Part shown: positions 8,162 through 16,773 of the stretch, piece after piece
Layout of the letters: each line of letters begins with the position of its first letter
How positions within the stretch are numbered: position 1 is the stretch's first letter
NCBI GenBank assembly: GCA_017964255.1
Contig: JAGCSI010000030.1
Coordinates: 1-53,211 of the forward strand
Length of the DNA: 53,211 nt
Source: Bacteroidales bacterium
GTDB lineage: Bacteria > Bacteroidota > Bacteroidia > Bacteroidales > WCHB1-69
Direction of reading: 5' to 3'
Notes under the pieces: generated by a model
Told to the model about the DNA's origin: nothing
Database searches by the model: none
What the model saw: the letters and a program-made list of their open reading frames with translations, nothing else
Position numbers and translations under genes: made by a program

Positions 8162-10102
8162 ATGAAGTTCAGATTTTTATCTATTATCAGAAGCTCGCTT
8201 CCAATCCGACTGAGCCTTATTGTCGTCATTTTCACCGCCATCATTCTGATAGCCGCATTAGCCTTTTTGTTCAGAGTCTCGCGTGAGGCTATTCGTGAGG
8301 AAGCCATAGAACGGGCCACGAACCAGTTGGAGAACACCACTCTGCGCGTGAACGACATCCTTAACGGAGTGGAGATTGCCTCTATACACACCGAGTGGTT
8401 GGTAAATCGTCACCTCTATTTATCAGACTCCATGTTTGTTTATTCACGCCAAATTTTAGACAACAACCCGAATCTTAATGGCTGTTCCATCGCTTTCGAA
8501 CCCGATTTTTTCCCTGGGCGCGGGCGCTATTTTTCCGCCTACTCATACAACGACAATGGGGTGATCAGAACTACGCAGGAAGGAAACGATCATTACGAAT
8601 ATTTCTATATGGATTGGTATCAGCTTTGCAAGCTGTTGGACCGTCCGGTCTGGACGGAGCCCTTCATGGATTATAATCCCAACGACATTTACTCCAAAGA
8701 TATGATTGCTTCATACTGCAGACCTTTGAAAGACAAGGATGACCAGTATGTCGGAACGCTTTCAGTGGATATTTCTCTGGGATGGCTCTCCAAAACCATT
8801 TCTGCCGTAAAGCCTTATCCTCATTCTTATAGCATCATGATCGGCCAGGGCGGCACCTACTTTGTGCATCCTGACACGACCAAACTCGTATATCAGTCCA
8901 TTTTCACCGAATCAATGGATCATCCTGATTCGGCTATGGTGGAACTTGGACATGCCATGCAACGTGGAGACAAGGGAATGCGCCAACTGAAGGTAGATGG
9001 TGAGGACTGTTATGTCTTCTTCAATCCTATTGGCACAACCGGTTGGAGCGTGGCCATTGTTTGTCCCGAAAGTGACATTTTCGGTGGCTTCGACCAATTG
9101 CGCCGCTCCGTAATAGGAACGGTAATCGCAGGCTTGATACTGTTGATGCTGGTGTGCGGCCTTGTCATCCGCCACGAGTTAAAGCCTCTCACCCTTCTTG
9201 CCCGCCAAGCGGAAACAGTAGCTTCAGGTGATTTCAGCAAGACCTTGCCTTATGACGGAAGAAGTGATGAGGTGGGACAACTTAGCGATTCGTTTACCAA
9301 CATGCAACACTCGCTGGTCAATTACATCGAAGAATTGAAAAATACCACCGCACAAAAGGCCTCTATAGAAAACGAACTGAAGGTGGCCAGCGAAATCCAG
9401 ATGAGCATGGTGCCCCGTATGTTCCCGCCATTCCCCAACCGTAAAGATATCGACTTGTTCGCCTTCATGACTCCTGCCAAAGAGGTGGGCGGCGACCTCT
9501 ATGATTTCTTCATTCAGGATGAAAAGCTTCACTTCTGTGTGGGGGATGTCTCTGGCAAAGGTATTCCCGCCAGCCTCTTCATGGCTGTCACGCGCAACCT
9601 CTTCCGTATCGTGGCACAGCAGGGCCTCTCGCCAGAAGATATTGCCAGTCGAATCAACAATATTCTTTCCAAGGACAATGAGCAGTTCATGTTCGTCACG
9701 ATGTTCATCGGCAAGGTTGACCTATGCACCGGCCACCTCGATTATTGCAACTGCGGCCATAATGCCCCGATTATCAACGGCCAATTCCTTGAGATGAAGT
9801 ATCGTAACCAGCCTCTCGGACTTTTGGAGGGTGTTCCGTTCTATGGCGAAAGCATCGACTACATCAAGGACAAACAAATACTGCTGTACACCGATGGTCT
9901 CAACGAAGCTGAGAACTCGGACAAGGAGATTCTTGGCAACGAGCGTCTGATTGAGCTGATGCAAGATGCACAGGACAAGGATGCGCACCAGGTGATTGAC
10001 ATGCTGGTAGCCACCGTCGAAGAGCACAGGGCTGGTGCCGATCCTAATGATGACTTAACCCTCTTATGTTTGACCATCAAAAATATGGACAATCAGGCAT
10101 AA
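8162..10102 (+). CDS. Membrane sensor SpoIIE-family serine phosphatase (Cache-HAMP-PP2C)
   Basis: 646 residues. The order is TM1 (about 16-38), a periplasmic double-Cache-like sensor domain (about 45-300, with GCSIAFEPDFFPGRGRYFSAY), TM2 (about 320-342), HAMP (about 343-395), a short coiled coil, then a SpoIIE/PP2C domain (about 420-640). Metal-binding motifs GGDLYDF, VGDVSGKG, YTDGLNEAE and PNDDLTLL are all intact. Such phosphatases dephosphorylate STAS anti-anti-sigma proteins in partner-switching pathways. One STAS protein is encoded at 52001. The gene overlaps functionally with the binding protein 2 bp upstream. The natural substrate is not shown by the sequence. Confidence 0.9.
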   Translation: MKFRFLSIIRSSLPIRLSLIVVIFTAIILIAALAFLFRVSREAIREEAIERATNQLENTTLRVNDILNGVEIASIHTEWLVNRHLYLSDSMFVYSRQILDNNPNLNGCSIAFEPDFFPGRGRYFSAYSYNDNGVIRTTQEGNDHYEYFYMDWYQLCKLLDRPVWTEPFMDYNPNDIYSKDMIASYCRPLKDKDDQYVGTLSVDISLGWLSKTISAVKPYPHSYSIMIGQGGTYFVHPDTTKLVYQSIFTESMDHPDSAMVELGHAMQRGDKGMRQLKVDGEDCYVFFNPIGTTGWSVAIVCPESDIFGGFDQLRRSVIGTVIAGLILLMLVCGLVIRHELKPLTLLARQAETVASGDFSKTLPYDGRSDEVGQLSDSFTNMQHSLVNYIEELKNTTAQKASIENELKVASEIQMSMVPRMFPPFPNRKDIDLFAFMTPAKEVGGDLYDFFIQDEKLHFCVGDVSGKGIPASLFMAVTRNLFRIVAQQGLSPEDIASRINNILSKDNEQFMFVTMFIGKVDLCTGHLDYCNCGHNAPIINGQFLEMKYRNQPLGLLEGVPFYGESIDYIKDKQILLYTDGLNEAENSDKEILGNERLIELMQDAQDKDAHQVIDMLVATVEEHRAGADPNDDLTLLCLTIKNMDNQA

Positions 10103-10163
10103 GATTTTTGTTCGCTAAATATCAAACTTCATCAACGAGAATAATTAAACAACTTATCGACCT

Positions 10164-11564
10164 ATGAAACGTTTCTTGCCCTGTTTGCTGGTCTTCATTC
10201 TGACAGGTGCCTGCTTTCAAACCAAAGCTCAGGATAATACTACGACGCTGTATTTCAGCACAAAAGAAATGCCCAACCTCATCAAATGTCTGCCCGCACC
10301 GCCAGACACCATTGGCGCGGATTTCGCTCACGACATCATGCGCTACATGTGGGGCAAAACACAACGGAGCGATGCTGAGCGCGCAGCGATTGCCGAACGC
10401 GATGCCGTATGGTCTTACGAGGCTCTTTTGGCCGAGTTCAACGTGCCTTTTGGGCTGACAATCTCAAAAGAAGGCACACCGGAAATCTACAAACTGATGG
10501 TCAACAGCCTCTCCACTATCGACCAGACGCGTGTGGAACCCAAGGCGTATTACATGCGCAAACGACCCTTTGTGCGCTTTCAGGAACACTTGCTCACAGT
10601 ATATGAAGAAGATGAGCTGAGGAACGAGGGCTCCTACCCGTCGGGGCACAGCCAGCGCGGCTATACGACGGCTTTATTGCTCTCTGAAGTCAACCCTGCC
10701 AATGCCGACACCATCATGGCGCGAGGCTACATGTATGGTGAAAGCCGCGTCATCGTAGGCGCCCACTGGCAGAGCGATGTGGATGCCAGCCGCCTTGCCG
10801 GCGCCATCGGACTGGCCCGTCTGCATACCAGCCCGGAGTTTCTGGCGCAACTTGCCAAAGCCCAAAACGAGTTCAAGCGACTGACAGGACAGATGTCCCC
10901 CACCGACGATGCGTCGCAGTTCGTGAATTTGGCCGAAGCTGTTCCCGATGCCATTCTCGAAATCCGCTATTACAGCACCTATAACTTTGTTGGGGCCAGA
11001 GTAGACGGCTATATGGAGCCGGTGGCGCTGCTTACCCGTCAGGCCGCTGACAGTCTTCGTGCCGTAAATGACGACCTGCTGAAACAGGGTTACCGCCTGA
11101 AAATTTACGATGCTTACCGTCCGCAGTGCGCCGTTGACCACTTTGTGCGCTGGGGCACCGACATCAGCGATACGCTCATGAAACCGTATTTCTATCCTGA
11201 TGTACCTCGCGACAAACTCTTCGAACTCGGATACATCGCTGAGCACAGCAGTCACACTCGCGGTTCCACTGTAGATCTTACCCTGTTTGACATGAGGACA
11301 GAAAAAGAGGTGGATATGGGCGGCACCTTCGATTGGTTCGGCCGTGAAAGCCACCCCGATTTCGGAGGCAATCCCGAAACAGGGGAATACAAGCCCAACA
11401 ACCGTATCACCGCCGAGCAGTTCCGCAACCGTATGATTCTGCGCAGAGCCATGATGCGCCACGGTTTCAATCCCTATCCTAACGAATGGTGGCACTTCAC
11501 CTTGAAGGACGAACCGTTCCCCGACACCTACTTCACCTTCCCTGTGAAGCGGCTTGCCGATTAA
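10164..11564 (+). CDS. Fusion of PAP2-type acid phosphatase and D-Ala-D-Ala dipeptidase (VanX/DdpX)
   Basis: 466 residues with a signal peptide (MKRFLPCLLVFILTGACFQTKAQ). Residues about 25-235 are a class A acid phosphatase/PAP2 domain: KRPFVRF, YPSGHSQRGY and GESRVIVGAHWQSDVDA form the C1-C3 catalytic motifs. Residues about 250-466 are a VanX-like zinc dipeptidase: YDAYRPQ, SSHTRGSTVDLTLFDM (His/Asp zinc ligands) and the EWWHF motif. Both active sites look intact. The first could act on lipid-linked or nucleotide phosphates, the second on D-Ala-D-Ala, so a periplasmic cell-wall salvage role is inferred. The fusion is the odd feature. It is monocistronic or weakly linked to the next gene. Confidence 0.9.
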   Translation: MKRFLPCLLVFILTGACFQTKAQDNTTTLYFSTKEMPNLIKCLPAPPDTIGADFAHDIMRYMWGKTQRSDAERAAIAERDAVWSYEALLAEFNVPFGLTISKEGTPEIYKLMVNSLSTIDQTRVEPKAYYMRKRPFVRFQEHLLTVYEEDELRNEGSYPSGHSQRGYTTALLLSEVNPANADTIMARGYMYGESRVIVGAHWQSDVDASRLAGAIGLARLHTSPEFLAQLAKAQNEFKRLTGQMSPTDDASQFVNLAEAVPDAILEIRYYSTYNFVGARVDGYMEPVALLTRQAADSLRAVNDDLLKQGYRLKIYDAYRPQCAVDHFVRWGTDISDTLMKPYFYPDVPRDKLFELGYIAEHSSHTRGSTVDLTLFDMRTEKEVDMGGTFDWFGRESHPDFGGNPETGEYKPNNRITAEQFRNRMILRRAMMRHGFNPYPNEWWHFTLKDEPFPDTYFTFPVKRLAD

Positions 11565-11647
11565 AAAAGGACAAAAAAATTCATTTTTTCGAGGACACAA
11601 AAAAAGAAAAACAGCAAGAAAGTCTGAGCGACTCCACCCACAAAGAG

Positions 11648-12265
11648 TTGAAAGTGCTCCTCATCAACGGCAGTCCCCGCAAAGAGGGCAACACCTATCT
11701 GGCCCTCATGGAAGCCGCCAAGGAATTGGAAAAGAACGGCATCGCCACCGAGTTGCTGCAAATCGGCACCCAAGCCATGCACGGCTGTACCGCATGCAAC
11801 CATTGCAAAAAGACCAATCGCTGCGTGTTCGACGACGACCTCTGTAACCGCGCCATCGACCTGATGGCAGAATGTGATGCCATCATCGTGGGCTCGCCCA
11901 CCTACTACGGACAGCCCAATGGCACACTGCTCAGCTTGATGCAGCGCATGTGCTACGCCGCACCACAAGTGATGCAGAACAAGCCCGCCGCTGCCGTGGC
12001 CGTTTGTCGCCGGGGCGGCGCATCAGCGGTGTACCAGACCCTGCTAATGCCTTTCCAGATGCTCAATATGCCCATCGTCACCTCGCAATACTGGAACATT
12101 GTGTATGGCCGCGACGAGGGCGAGGCCGCATTGGATGCCGAGGGCTTGCAAACCATGCGCACCATGGCCGACAATATGGCATGGATGCTGAAGAAAATCC
12201 ACAACGGCGACCCCAACTACCCAGAAAGAGAAACAGAACGCAAGGTGACGAACTTTATAAAATAA
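11648..12265 (+). CDS. NADPH-dependent FMN reductase / flavodoxin-fold protein
   Basis: About 206 residues of the flavodoxin-like FMN reductase family. LLINGSPRKEGNTY is the FMN phosphate loop, CTACNHCKKTNRCVFDDD is the cysteine cluster seen in iron-sulfur-flavoprotein-like members, and VGSPTYYGQPNG contacts the isoalloxazine ring. The family normally begins MKVLLINGSPR; here the matching codon is TTG at 11648 (KEL-KVLLING). The frame stays open upstream with no ATG nearer than 11486, which is inside the dipeptidase gene, so the TTG start is favoured but not certain. It lies 83 bp after the dipeptidase gene, so co-transcription is possible. Confidence 0.85.
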   Translation: MKVLLINGSPRKEGNTYLALMEAAKELEKNGIATELLQIGTQAMHGCTACNHCKKTNRCVFDDDLCNRAIDLMAECDAIIVGSPTYYGQPNGTLLSLMQRMCYAAPQVMQNKPAAAVAVCRRGGASAVYQTLLMPFQMLNMPIVTSQYWNIVYGRDEGEAALDAEGLQTMRTMADNMAWMLKKIHNGDPNYPERETERKVTNFIK

Positions 12266-12394
12266 CGTATGTGTCCAGCACATGGTGTCTTGTCAACTCC
12301 AGCGTTAATTCCCATAATACTGTTTTTTTCTTCACACAAAAAAACTAAATGAAATTTATTTTCGAAACCTATAAGTTGCATAAATAAAAAGTAG

Positions 12395-12402
12395 TATTTT
12401 TG
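12395..12402 (+). promoter_or_regulatory. Promoter -7 box (TATTTTTG) for the toxin-antitoxin pair
   Basis: TATTTTTG lies 26 bp upstream of the ATG at 12429. The rest of 12266-12428 shows only AT-rich DNA. Confidence 0.75.
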
Positions 12403-12428
12403 CAGCAGCATTTCAAACTCAATAGACA

Positions 12429-12971
12429 ATGACATTTGACAAAATTATTGAAGACGGTCGATTATGGGCAGTGCGTTTTAACAAAGACAATCAGAATGCT
12501 CTCCAAAAAGTGTTGTCTCAATGGAGCGATGCAGAATGGCTGGCTGACTTTTTTACACAAAATCTTGACGACTTGATTTCCTATTTCAAGATTACAAATA
12601 TAGAAGATGCCATTTATCAAACCATGGAAGACAGGGATGAGTTGGCTTGTATCATCATGGACATTTCTCCAGATGCCAATCTTGACCATTTTTTCCGTCC
12701 GCTCGAAAATAACCGATCAAATGAAATGATCCTTGGAAAAGAGAAAGGCCGTCCTCACCGCAGAAGTTGGTTACGACTGTATGCCATCAAACTGAGTATG
12801 GGCATTTATATTATCACTGGCGGTGCCATTAAACTGACAAGAACAATGCAGGAAAGGGAACATACTTTGCAAGAATTAGAAAAAATGGAGAAAGTGAGGA
12901 ATTTTTTGATTCGAGAACATGTTTTTGATGAAGACAGTTTCACAGATTATCAACAGGAGGTAGAATTATGA
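12429..12971 (+). CDS. Putative HigB/Gp49-like toxin with N-terminal extension
   Basis: 180 residues. The C-terminal half (SWLRLYAIKLSMGIYIITGGAIKLTRTMQEREHTLQELEKM) has the pattern of RelE/HigB/Gp49-type ribosome-dependent RNases: a strand ending in an ITGG-like turn, then a helix with RE..L..E. An N-terminal 90-residue region has no recognised domain. The stop overlaps the next gene's start by 4 bp (ATGA), and that gene encodes an HTH protein, the standard layout of a higBA pair with the toxin first. Toxin activity is inferred from context and weak similarity. Confidence 0.6.
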   Translation: MTFDKIIEDGRLWAVRFNKDNQNALQKVLSQWSDAEWLADFFTQNLDDLISYFKITNIEDAIYQTMEDRDELACIIMDISPDANLDHFFRPLENNRSNEMILGKEKGRPHRRSWLRLYAIKLSMGIYIITGGAIKLTRTMQEREHTLQELEKMEKVRNFLIREHVFDEDSFTDYQQEVEL

Positions 12972-13282
12972 CACAGGAAGAAGCAATTGCAAGATTAAGC
13001 CGTTACCAATCTGACGAACCTACCAAATGGATGGTTGCTGAAGAAAGAATCCGTTACGCCAAAGCAAAAGGCTGGCTTCGGTATTCCCGCAAAATAGCCA
13101 TCAAAATGGCTATGGCGATGAAGCAGCAAGGTCTTTCCCGACAAGATGTTGCAGACCGAATGGAATGTTCTCCACAATACATTTCCAAACTGTTAAAAGG
13201 AGAAGAGAATCTCTCTCTTGAAACTATCTGCAAACTGGAAGACGCACTGAACATTGCTATTCTGCAGTATGAATTTGCGTAG
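12968..13282 (+). CDS. HTH (XRE/Cro) antitoxin
   Basis: 104 residues. Residues about 45-95 form a helix-turn-helix: IAIKMAMAMKQQGLSRQDVADRMECSPQYISKLLKGEENLSLETICKLEDAL. It is coupled to the preceding toxin-like gene by a 4-bp overlap, so it is the likely antitoxin and repressor of the promoter at 12395. N-terminal residues 1-40 probably contact the toxin. Confidence 0.85.
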   Translation: MTQEEAIARLSRYQSDEPTKWMVAEERIRYAKAKGWLRYSRKIAIKMAMAMKQQGLSRQDVADRMECSPQYISKLLKGEENLSLETICKLEDALNIAILQYEFA

Positions 13283-13327
13283 GGAATGGCTGATCTCTTT
13301 TTTTGCAAAAATAAAAACTAACTAACA

Positions 13328-13417
13328 ATGATCAACCAAATTATCGCTTTCAATAAGACATTCGTGGCGCAGAAGGGCTACGAAAAGTATAAGTCTATTT
13401 ATTATACTCTAGCTTAG
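13328..13417 (+). pseudogene. 5' remnant of a beta-carbonic anhydrase gene
   Basis: The ATG at 13328 opens MINQIIAFNKTFVAQKGYEK, which is the N-terminus of Bacteroidota beta-class carbonic anhydrases (normally continuing into the CMDTRL zinc motif). After about 22 codons the match stops and the frame runs into the antisense of the acrB 3' end, reaching a stop at 13417. The gene was therefore cut at about 13393, exactly where acrB ends. No zinc ligands remain, so it cannot be functional. A complete copy may exist elsewhere. Confidence 0.7.
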
Positions 13418-16400
13418 CGGACGCATTCTTGCTGATTTTTTCCTGTATTTTCCGAAACACGACAAACAATACCGGCACACTGAGCAGCAAGCCGAAGGTG
13501 CCGAAAAGCATGCCACCGACCACACAGACGCCGATCGTGCGGCTGCCGTTGGCGCCTACACCCGACGCAAACATCAGAGGTAGCATACCGATAATCATGG
13601 TGAGTGAGGTCATCAGGATGGGTCGGAGACGCACTTTGGCACTGCTGAGCGCCGCCTCGGTGAGCGACATCCCCTCACTGCGCGCCTGCGAGGCGTATTC
13701 GGTGAGCAGGATGGCCGTTTTCGACAGAAAACCTACCAGCATCACCATCCCAATCTGCATGTAAATATTATTCTCCACGCCAAACAGCTTGGCAAACAGC
13801 AGACTGCCCGCCAGACCAAAGGGCACCGACAGCATCACCGCCAGCGGGATGAATAGGCTTTCGTAGAGAGCCACCATCACAAGATAGGCAAAGATGATGC
13901 ATATCAGGAATATGAGAATTATTCTGCCTGATGTCTGGCTCTCCTCGCGGGTAATGCCGCCAAACTCGAGACTGTACCCCACAGGCAACTCCTTCGCGGC
14001 AGTTTCCTGAATGGCACGGATAGCACGACCGGAGCTACTACCCTCAGCCACACTGCCCGAGACATCGATGCTGGGGAACATGTTGAAACTGTTGATGGAC
14101 TGAGGCATATACTCCTTGGTGAGCGTGACGAACTGGTTGATGGGCATCATCTCGCCGCTTTCGGATCGCACAAAGAGGTTCGCTAACGACTCGGGGCGGT
14201 TGCGGTCGGAAGGACGAAGCTGCAAATCAACTTGATACACCTTGTTGTATTTGTTGAAATTGGAGATGTAGTCGCCGCCCAGATAGGCCCCCATCTCGTT
14301 GAGCACGGTGGAGGGTGCAACGCCCATCTTCTTGCACCGTGCCACATCCAAATCCACGCGGTACTGCGGATAGTTGACATCGTAGCTCGAATAGACCTCG
14401 CTGATTTCGGGGCACTCGCTCAGCTTTTCCGTAAAGCGGGTGGTGACTTCGTGCAGCGTCTTGGCGTCTTGTCCGTTGCGTCCCTGTACCGAGAACTCGA
14501 AGCCGCCGTTGCCGCCATAGCCCTCCACCATGCCAGGTTCGGAAACAAAACTCTGCGCCTCAGTTTCTTGTACCAGCAGTTCATTGATTCGTTCCATTAC
14601 GGTGGTGGACGAATGAGCTTTCCCTTTGCGATCCTTCCAGGGCTTCAGTTGGATAAAGATATTGGCGCTGTTGCTTCCGGAGCCTACGCCTACCACACCT
14701 CCAACATCCTGCACTTCGGGCAACTCGCGGATTTTGTCGCAAGTACGGTTCATCATATCAAAAGTTTTATTGGCGGTATAGCCCGAAGGTGCCGTAAGGT
14801 CTGCGAAGAGCGTACCCATATCTTCATTGGGTATAAAGCCAGTGGGAACAAGCTTGAAGAGGATACCGAACAGCAGCAGGGTGACGCCCACCCCGACGGC
14901 CACCACCCCTTTGCGATGTAACAAACGTTGTATGATGGAAATGTAGTGCTTCAGCAAGGCGTTGAAGGTTGTTTCGTAGGCGGTACGGATCCACAATTGC
15001 AGGGATGTTTTTCCCGTTTTTTGTAGAGACGTTTCATGAAACATCTCTACGGATGGTTTCAAAATCAATGCACATAATGCCGGTGACAGCGTCAGCGCGT
15101 TGATCAGCGAAATGCCTACGGCGACCGCCATTGTCAGACCAAACTGCTTGAAAAAGATGCCGGTGGTGCCGCCCATAAACGCCACGGGGATGAAGATGAC
15201 CATAAAGACCAGCGTGGTGGTGAACAGCGTGACCGAAAGTCCGTTCATAGCGTCCTCCGAGGCTTTGCGGGCGGAGGTGTAGCCCTCGTCAAAACGGGCT
15301 TTCACCGCCTCTACCACCACGATGGAATCGTCCACCACGGTACCGATGACCAGCACCAACGCGAAAAGTGTCAGCAGATTGACCGAGAAGCCCGCCAACT
15401 TCATAAAGGCAAAAGTGCCGATAAGCGACACGAGGATGCCGACGGCGGGAATCAGCGTAGCACGAAAATCTTGCAGGAAAAACAGCACCACCACCAACAC
15501 CAGCACGATGGCGATAATGAGTGTCAGTATCACCTCGCGGATGGATGCGAAGAGAAAGTCGTTGGTGTTGTCGAAGGTAACAATCTTCACATCCTTGGGC
15601 AGCGATTTCTCGCTTTCAGCCAACAGTTTGTCTATTTCGAGGTTGATTTTGGTGGCGTTGGAGCCGGCCATCTGGCTCACCGAGCCCATCACGCCCGGAT
15701 GCCCGTTAATGCTGTTGATGTAGTCGTAATCCGACTGCCCCAGCTCAACATCTGCCACATCCTTCAGCAGCAGTTCCTCTCCAGTGGGCAGCGAGGCTAT
15801 CACAAGATCCCCGAACTCCGACACCTCGGTTTTGCGCCCCGTGTAACGCAGCACATACTGGAACACATTGTCGGAATTGCTGCCCAACGAACCGACTGAG
15901 GCCTCGATGTTCTGTTCAGCCAGCACGGCGGATATGTCGCTGGGCATCAGCTTGTGTCGGGCCATCACGTCGGGTTTGAGCCAGATGCGCAGGGCGTATT
16001 GCGCGCCCCATACTTCCACCTTGCCCACGCCCTTGATACGGAGCAGGGCGGGACGCAAGTTGTTGTAAAAATAGTTGCTGAGGAAGTTCTCGTCGTAGGT
16101 GCCGTTGGGACTCTCCAGCGCAATGATACGAAGCTGTCCGGGTTGCCGTTTTTCGGTGCTTACACCCGTTTTCAACACCTCGGCAGGCAGCTGCCCCTGC
16201 GCCTGGATGACACGGTTCTGCACATTCACGGCGGCCATATCGGCATTGGCACCTTGCTCGAAGTAGATGGTGATGCTAGCCGAGCCGTTGCTGGCCGACG
16301 AGGTCATATAGGTCATTCCTTCCACACCATTGATGGCCTCCTCCAGCGGCATCACCACGCTCTTCTGTACCGTTTCGGCACTCGCCCCCGGATAGCTTGC

Positions 16401-16541
16401 CCACACGTAGATGGCGGGCGGCGCGATGTCGGGATAGCGCTCCACCGGCAGCGACAGCAGCGAAATTACACCCAGCAGCACGATGATCACGCTGATGACC
16501 ATCGAAAGGAGCGGACGATGGATGAAGGTTTGGGTACTCAT
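13395..16541 (-). CDS. RND multidrug efflux transporter permease (AcrB/MexB family)
   Basis: 1048 residues, the full length for hydrophobe/amphiphile RND pumps. The N-terminus (MSTQTFIHRPLLSMVISVIIVLLG), the proton-relay motif GTVVDDSIVVVEAV in TM4, the large periplasmic loops, and the conserved C-terminal TM block (LMTSLTMIIGMLPLMFASGVGANGSRTIG) are all present. It drives drug/proton antiport with a periplasmic adaptor and a TolC-like channel. The adaptor gene is 3.8 kb upstream on the same strand (20397), with an unrelated cassette between, and no TolC homologue follows. A palindromic repeat is built into the central cytoplasmic loop (15023-15050). Confidence 0.95.
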   Translation of the reverse strand: MSTQTFIHRPLLSMVISVIIVLLGVISLLSLPVERYPDIAPPAIYVWASYPGASAETVQKSVVMPLEEAINGVEGMTYMTSSASNGSASITIYFEQGANADMAAVNVQNRVIQAQGQLPAEVLKTGVSTEKRQPGQLRIIALESPNGTYDENFLSNYFYNNLRPALLRIKGVGKVEVWGAQYALRIWLKPDVMARHKLMPSDISAVLAEQNIEASVGSLGSNSDNVFQYVLRYTGRKTEVSEFGDLVIASLPTGEELLLKDVADVELGQSDYDYINSINGHPGVMGSVSQMAGSNATKINLEIDKLLAESEKSLPKDVKIVTFDNTNDFLFASIREVILTLIIAIVLVLVVVLFFLQDFRATLIPAVGILVSLIGTFAFMKLAGFSVNLLTLFALVLVIGTVVDDSIVVVEAVKARFDEGYTSARKASEDAMNGLSVTLFTTTLVFMVIFIPVAFMGGTTGIFFKQFGLTMAVAVGISLINALTLSPALCALILKPSVEMFHETSLQKTGKTSLQLWIRTAYETTFNALLKHYISIIQRLLHRKGVVAVGVGVTLLLFGILFKLVPTGFIPNEDMGTLFADLTAPSGYTANKTFDMMNRTCDKIRELPEVQDVGGVVGVGSGSNSANIFIQLKPWKDRKGKAHSSTTVMERINELLVQETEAQSFVSEPGMVEGYGGNGGFEFSVQGRNGQDAKTLHEVTTRFTEKLSECPEISEVYSSYDVNYPQYRVDLDVARCKKMGVAPSTVLNEMGAYLGGDYISNFNKYNKVYQVDLQLRPSDRNRPESLANLFVRSESGEMMPINQFVTLTKEYMPQSINSFNMFPSIDVSGSVAEGSSSGRAIRAIQETAAKELPVGYSLEFGGITREESQTSGRIILIFLICIIFAYLVMVALYESLFIPLAVMLSVPFGLAGSLLFAKLFGVENNIYMQIGMVMLVGFLSKTAILLTEYASQARSEGMSLTEAALSSAKVRLRPILMTSLTMIIGMLPLMFASGVGANGSRTIGVCVVGGMLFGTFGLLLSVPVLFVVFRKIQEKISKNASAKLEYNK
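15023..15050. repeat. 28-bp palindromic repeat inside acrB
   Basis: GTAGAGACGTTTCA followed by TGAAACATCTCTAC forms a nearly perfect palindrome (one G/T wobble pair). It encodes about residues 498-507 (MFHETSLQ) in the loop joining the two halves of the RND transporter, a place tolerant of insertions. Palindromes of this GTAGAGACGTTxCATGxAACGTCTCTAC type are known as mobile short repeats in other phyla; the relationship here is inferred. Confidence 0.65.
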
Positions 16542-16565
16542 AGCAATTCCTTATCAAATTTTGCG

Positions 16566-16573
16566 CAAAATTA
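16566..16573 (-). promoter_or_regulatory. Possible promoter -7 box (TAATTTTG) for acrB
   Basis: Minus-strand TAATTTTG lies 24 bp upstream of the acrB start codon. Its presence would let acrB be expressed without read-through from acrA. Confidence 0.5.
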
Positions 16574-16638
16574 TAGGGATTGTGCCGATGGCGTTGCGGG
16601 AAAGTGTGTGAAACGGGAATAATGGAGGGTGAAGTGAA

Positions 16639-16648
16639 GGGGGGGGGG
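16639..16648. repeat. Ten-G homopolymer tract upstream of acrB
   Basis: Run of ten G residues (ten C on the acrB sense strand), 98 bp upstream of the acrB start and 126 bp upstream of the proposed defence-operon -7 box. Such tracts are prone to slippage. The remainder of 16574-16728 shows no gene. Confidence 0.8.
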
Positions 16649-16728
16649 CAGGATGCAAACAATGGCTTTAGGAAAAGAGTAGAAAAAAGTGATCAAATAT
16701 GCTGATCATCATAAGGTTGTATTTTTTT

Positions 16729-16754
16729 GTGAAAAATTCACGTGAATTTTTCAC
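16729..16754. promoter_or_regulatory. Perfect 26-bp palindrome (operator candidate) before the AbiL-like operon
   Basis: GTGAAAAATTCAC followed by GTGAATTTTTCAC is a perfect palindrome. Its right arm covers the expected -33 element of the promoter at 16774. A second, imperfect dyad (TGATCA...TGATCA) lies at about 16690-16709. The position suggests a repressor or activator site for the two-gene operon downstream. Confidence 0.6.
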
Positions 16755-16773
16755 GTCATATAAAGAAAATTTG

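Noticed and set aside
10674-11600. 308-codon minus-strand ORF
   Set aside because: It is a shadow of the phosphatase-dipeptidase fusion, whose motifs are unambiguous on the plus strand.
14232-14921. Plus-strand ORFs opposite acrB
   Set aside because: Antisense shadows of a GC-rich gene with clear RND motifs.
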